From: a virus
Strand: one strand, 5' to 3'
Length of the DNA: 22,752 bases
IMG/VR virus record: IMGVR_UViG_3300033182_000555
Coordinates: 1 to 22,752 of that record
Shown here: positions 20,588 to 22,752 of the stretch, piece by piece
Layout: every line of letters begins with the position of its first letter
How positions within the stretch are numbered: the first letter of the stretch is position 1
Notes under the pieces: generated by a model
Told to the model about the DNA's origin: nothing
What the model saw: only the letters and a program-made list of their open reading frames with translations
The model's database searches: none
Translations under genes and position numbers: made by a program

Positions 20588-22752
20588 TTAAACAACTATT
20601 TCTATAACACCTTCGGTACCGTCAAAGGATTGAAGTGCTTTACCGACCATGCAACTAGCACTCACAAAATGTGGCTGGTCGCTTGATTCTGCAAAACCTG
20701 GTCTGTTTGATGTGATTAATACATCACCTTTTTTGACTGGGCCAATAACTTTACAAGGTACTCTACCTCTCAATGCTACTGGTAATCCACTGCTTTCATT
20801 GTTCATTAAGTATGCAGGTTCTGTTGATATAACACCTGCTACTCTATAATCATTATGTTGACTGGTAACTGTGATTTCTTTTTCGCCGCCAAATACAACC
20901 ACCGTACCTGGTTGATATTCAACATCAGATTCATATTTTTCTGCTAAGTCAGCATATTGTGCTTGCGTTGCGGTTGCTGTAATTGTGCCAGCGGCAAAAT
21001 TACCACTGCCATCTCTGGCTACAACTTTATTAGCAGTATTAGTGGATGTAGCATCTACAGCCACATCATTAGCATTTACATTGATATAAGAACCTGCACC
21101 AACTGCTAATGAACCGCTAGTTGTAACAGTGCCAGTTAAACCTGCTCCGCCACTTACGCTTGTTACTGTACCAGTATTACTGGTCCAACCCAAGTTGTTG
21201 TTAAACTCACTGAGATCAACGTCTGCGAGCAACATACGGTTATATGTAGAGCCTCCGAATCCAACAATCATGTCATCTATGGTACCGTCTAATGCTGTTG
21301 TGCTAACTGATAATTCGGTTAGATCTAATGCTAGTGTTACATTACCACTTGAGCCGCCCCCACTTAAACCAGTACCTGCTGTAACACTTTCTATATCACC
21401 AGGACCTCTGGTATAAGAGATAACACCTGTACCGCTATCATAACTTAAATCGCCCGAAACACTGATTAAGCCTCTTACTTCACTGTCTGTACGCTCTGTG
21501 AAGCTCATTACTCCTGTTGTGCTGTTGTAACTAATATCACCGCTTGCACTGATTAAGCCTCTTACTTCTGCATCAGTTCTTTCTGTAAAACTAATTACAC
21601 CGGTTGTGCTGTTGTATGATAAATCACCGCTTGCACTGATTAAGCCTCTTACTTCACTGTCTGTACGCTCTGTGAAGCTCATTACTCCTGTTGTGCTGTT
21701 GTAACTAATATCACCGCTTGCACTGATTGCACTTCTTGCCCTTGCGTCAGTAAAATATAGTGCAGAACCTTCTGTTAAATCTCCAGTGGTAAATGCACTC
21801 ATATCTACTTCAATATCATTTGCATTTACAGTTATGCCTGTACCGGCACCTACGTTTAGAATTGCTGTTCCTGATGTAGCACCACCTGTTAAACCAGCAC
21901 CTGCTGTTACCGCGGTGATGTCGCCGCTCTGTCCAGTAATTGTGATAGTACTACCGCTGTGTGTTACAGTGATACCTGCAGAACCTTGGAATGTTAATAG
22001 ATCGTTACTAGATATGTCAACGTTGCCTGCAGTTGCAGTAGTAAATCGCCATTTGTTATAATTATCTGCACTAGATGTAAATACACCTGTTCCACTGTTA
22101 TAACTTAGTGTACTGCCGCTTGCACTAAAATAACCTCTAACTTGACTTTGTGACACACCCGAATAAGTAAATGCACCTGTTGCAGAATTGTAACTAAATG
22201 TTCCGTCACCACCGCTGTCTACAGCACTAAACGCTCCACGTATTGCAGTAATATTACCGTCTATAGATATTACATTACTTACAACATTTGATGTTGTGTA
22301 TATTCCATTATCAATACTTCTAATAAAATATTGTGTTGTATTATTACCTTGTAGTTGGCTTCCTGCTAAAACATCTATACCTGTTCCACCAACATCAACA
22401 CTTTCTACTGTGCCTGTAATACCTGTTGGAGTGAGGGTATATAACGTTCCACTTAAATTTGCTTTAACCTCTGTACCGTCTACAAAAATACTGTTATTGG
22501 CCGTTCCTGCAACTGTTGGAATCGAAAACTGATCGGTGACATTTACTTCACCTGTAAATGTTTTTGCGCCTGCAATACTTTGATCTTCAGTTAAGTCAAC
22601 TTGTCTGGAAAAACTTAGTTGTCCTGAACCGTTTGTTACCAATGCTTCGTTAGAATTACCATCTGCTGTAGGAAGTTTATAAGCATCAGATATTGTAACT
22701 GATTGATCGTTGTAAAGTACTATACTGTTGCCTGTGCCACTAAAAGAACCAT
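20588..22752 (-). CDS. Large tail fibre-like protein (5'-partial, runs off right edge)
   Basis: The frame is open without a stop to the window edge (about 720 codons visible), including upstream residues YKLPTADGNSNEALVTNGSG, a common fibre phrase. The TTG at 22642 is therefore not the real start. The body is Gly/Ser/Thr-rich beta repeat with 29-residue tandem units (GLISASGDLSYNSTTGVISF, then TERTDAEVR) and GLTGG(A/G)(T/S)SG motifs. The last about 120 residues (YADLAEKYESDVEYQPGTVV, GVISTEPAYLMN, ALRGRVPCKVIGPVKKGDV) form the same C-terminal domain as in the 1074-aa fibre. Probably a host-contacting fibre and a paralogue of that protein. No terminator follows, only a promoter octamer at 20560-20567. 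Confidence 0.85.
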   Translation of the reverse strand, partial: GSFSGTGNSIVLYNDQSVTISDAYKLPTADGNSNEALVTNGSGQLSFSRQVDLTEDQSIAGAKTFTGEVNVTDQFSIPTVAGTANNSIFVDGTEVKANLSGTLYTLTPTGITGTVESVDVGGTGIDVLAGSQLQGNNTTQYFIRSIDNGIYTTSNVVSNVISIDGNITAIRGAFSAVDSGGDGTFSYNSATGAFTYSGVSQSQVRGYFSASGSTLSYNSGTGVFTSSADNYNKWRFTTATAGNVDISSNDLLTFQGSAGITVTHSGSTITITGQSGDITAVTAGAGLTGGATSGTAILNVGAGTGITVNANDIEVDMSAFTTGDLTEGSALYFTDARARSAISASGDISYNSTTGVMSFTERTDSEVRGLISASGDLSYNSTTGVISFTERTDAEVRGLISASGDISYNSTTGVMSFTERTDSEVRGLISVSGDLSYDSGTGVISYTRGPGDIESVTAGTGLSGGGSSGNVTLALDLTELSVSTTALDGTIDDMIVGFGGSTYNRMLLADVDLSEFNNNLGWTSNTGTVTSVSGGAGLTGTVTTSGSLAVGAGSYINVNANDVAVDATSTNTANKVVARDGSGNFAAGTITATATQAQYADLAEKYESDVEYQPGTVVVFGGEKEITVTSQHNDYRVAGVISTEPAYLMNNESSGLPVALRGRVPCKVIGPVKKGDVLITSNRPGFAESSDQPHFVSASCMVGKALQSFDGTEGVIEIVV
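21460..21728 (-). repeat. Tandem 87-bp (29-aa) repeats in the partial fibre gene
   Basis: About four units encode variants of GLISASGDxSYNSTTGVxSF plus TERTDxEVR. The stretches 21460-21554 and 21634-21728 are identical over 95 bp, while the unit between them differs at several synonymous sites, which suggests unequal exchange or conversion between alternate units. Confidence 0.85.

Noticed and set aside
21460-21728. CRISPR-like regular repeats
   Set aside because: The repeats are in frame inside a fibre gene, 87 bp long and without unique spacers.
22640-22642. TTG as the start of the right-edge fibre gene
   Set aside because: The frame continues upstream without a stop to the window edge and encodes typical fibre sequence, so the true start is outside the window.
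1-22752. tRNA genes, insertion sequences or integrase/attachment sites
   Set aside because: I saw no cloverleaf-like sequence, transposase, terminal inverted repeats or integrase; this is by eye, not by a search program.

Overview
The window looks like part of the genome of a marine T4-like myovirus, most probably one infecting SAR11 or a similar alphaproteobacterium (a 'pelagimyophage'). The evidence is an AT-rich sequence with very tight gene packing, T4-type neck and tail-completion proteins (gp14 and gp15 families), long Gly/Ser/Thr-rich tail-fibre-like proteins, and many copies of the T4-type late-promoter octamer (G/A)ATAAATA. From memory, curli-related gene clusters have been reported in pelagimyophages with unknown function. 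I could not run a search, so the host assignment is inference.

Layout: 1-722 (-) is the N-terminal 240 residues of an SGNH/GDSL-type hydrolase-like protein running off the left edge. From a divergent promoter region, 798-4280 (+) carries neck protein gp14, tail-completion/sheath-stabilising gp15, a Nudix hydrolase and an unknown protein. Everything from 4268 to the right edge is on the minus strand. Read in its own direction, from right to left, it contains: a 5'-partial tail fibre (20588-22752), a 410-aa fibre/adaptor-like protein, a 455-aa protein with a Peptidase_G2-like C-terminus, and a 1074-aa tail fibre that ends at a strong terminator (14546-14571). Next comes a tightly overlapping late operon (14465-9103): two small membrane/coiled-coil proteins, a frame-broken small gene, a 36-aa membrane peptide, CsgF, CsgG, curlin-like protein 1, a FecR-domain protein and curlin-like protein 2. 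A sigma70-type promoter (9073-9101) follows, then small membrane proteins, a lipoprotein with a candidate -1 frameshift signal, a secreted peptide, a 353-aa protein with a PD-(D/E)XK-like motif, a CHASE2-class III adenylate cyclase and a 2OG-Fe(II) oxygenase.

How the parts fit: the right half builds the host-contacting fibres. The middle is a reduced curli secretion system with a pore (CsgG), a pore cap/anchor (CsgF), two secreted repeat proteins and a secreted FecR protein. No CsgE, CsgC or CsgD is seen in the window. It would be expressed late and would alter the surface of the infected cell. The cyclase, oxygenase and Nudix enzyme look like accessory genes acting on host signalling or metabolism.

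Most notable: (1) a textbook-like -1 frameshift cassette at the end of the lipoprotein gene, with slippery A_AAA_AAG, a 6-nt spacer and an 11-bp stem-loop; the -1 frame stays open for 38 codons and stops 1 nt before the next gene; (2) a phage-borne curli export operon whose secreted proteins carry cysteine pairs; (3) a phage-borne membrane adenylate cyclase; (4) a recurrent late-promoter octamer placed exactly 5 nt before ATG at four genes, which predicts leaderless late mRNAs.
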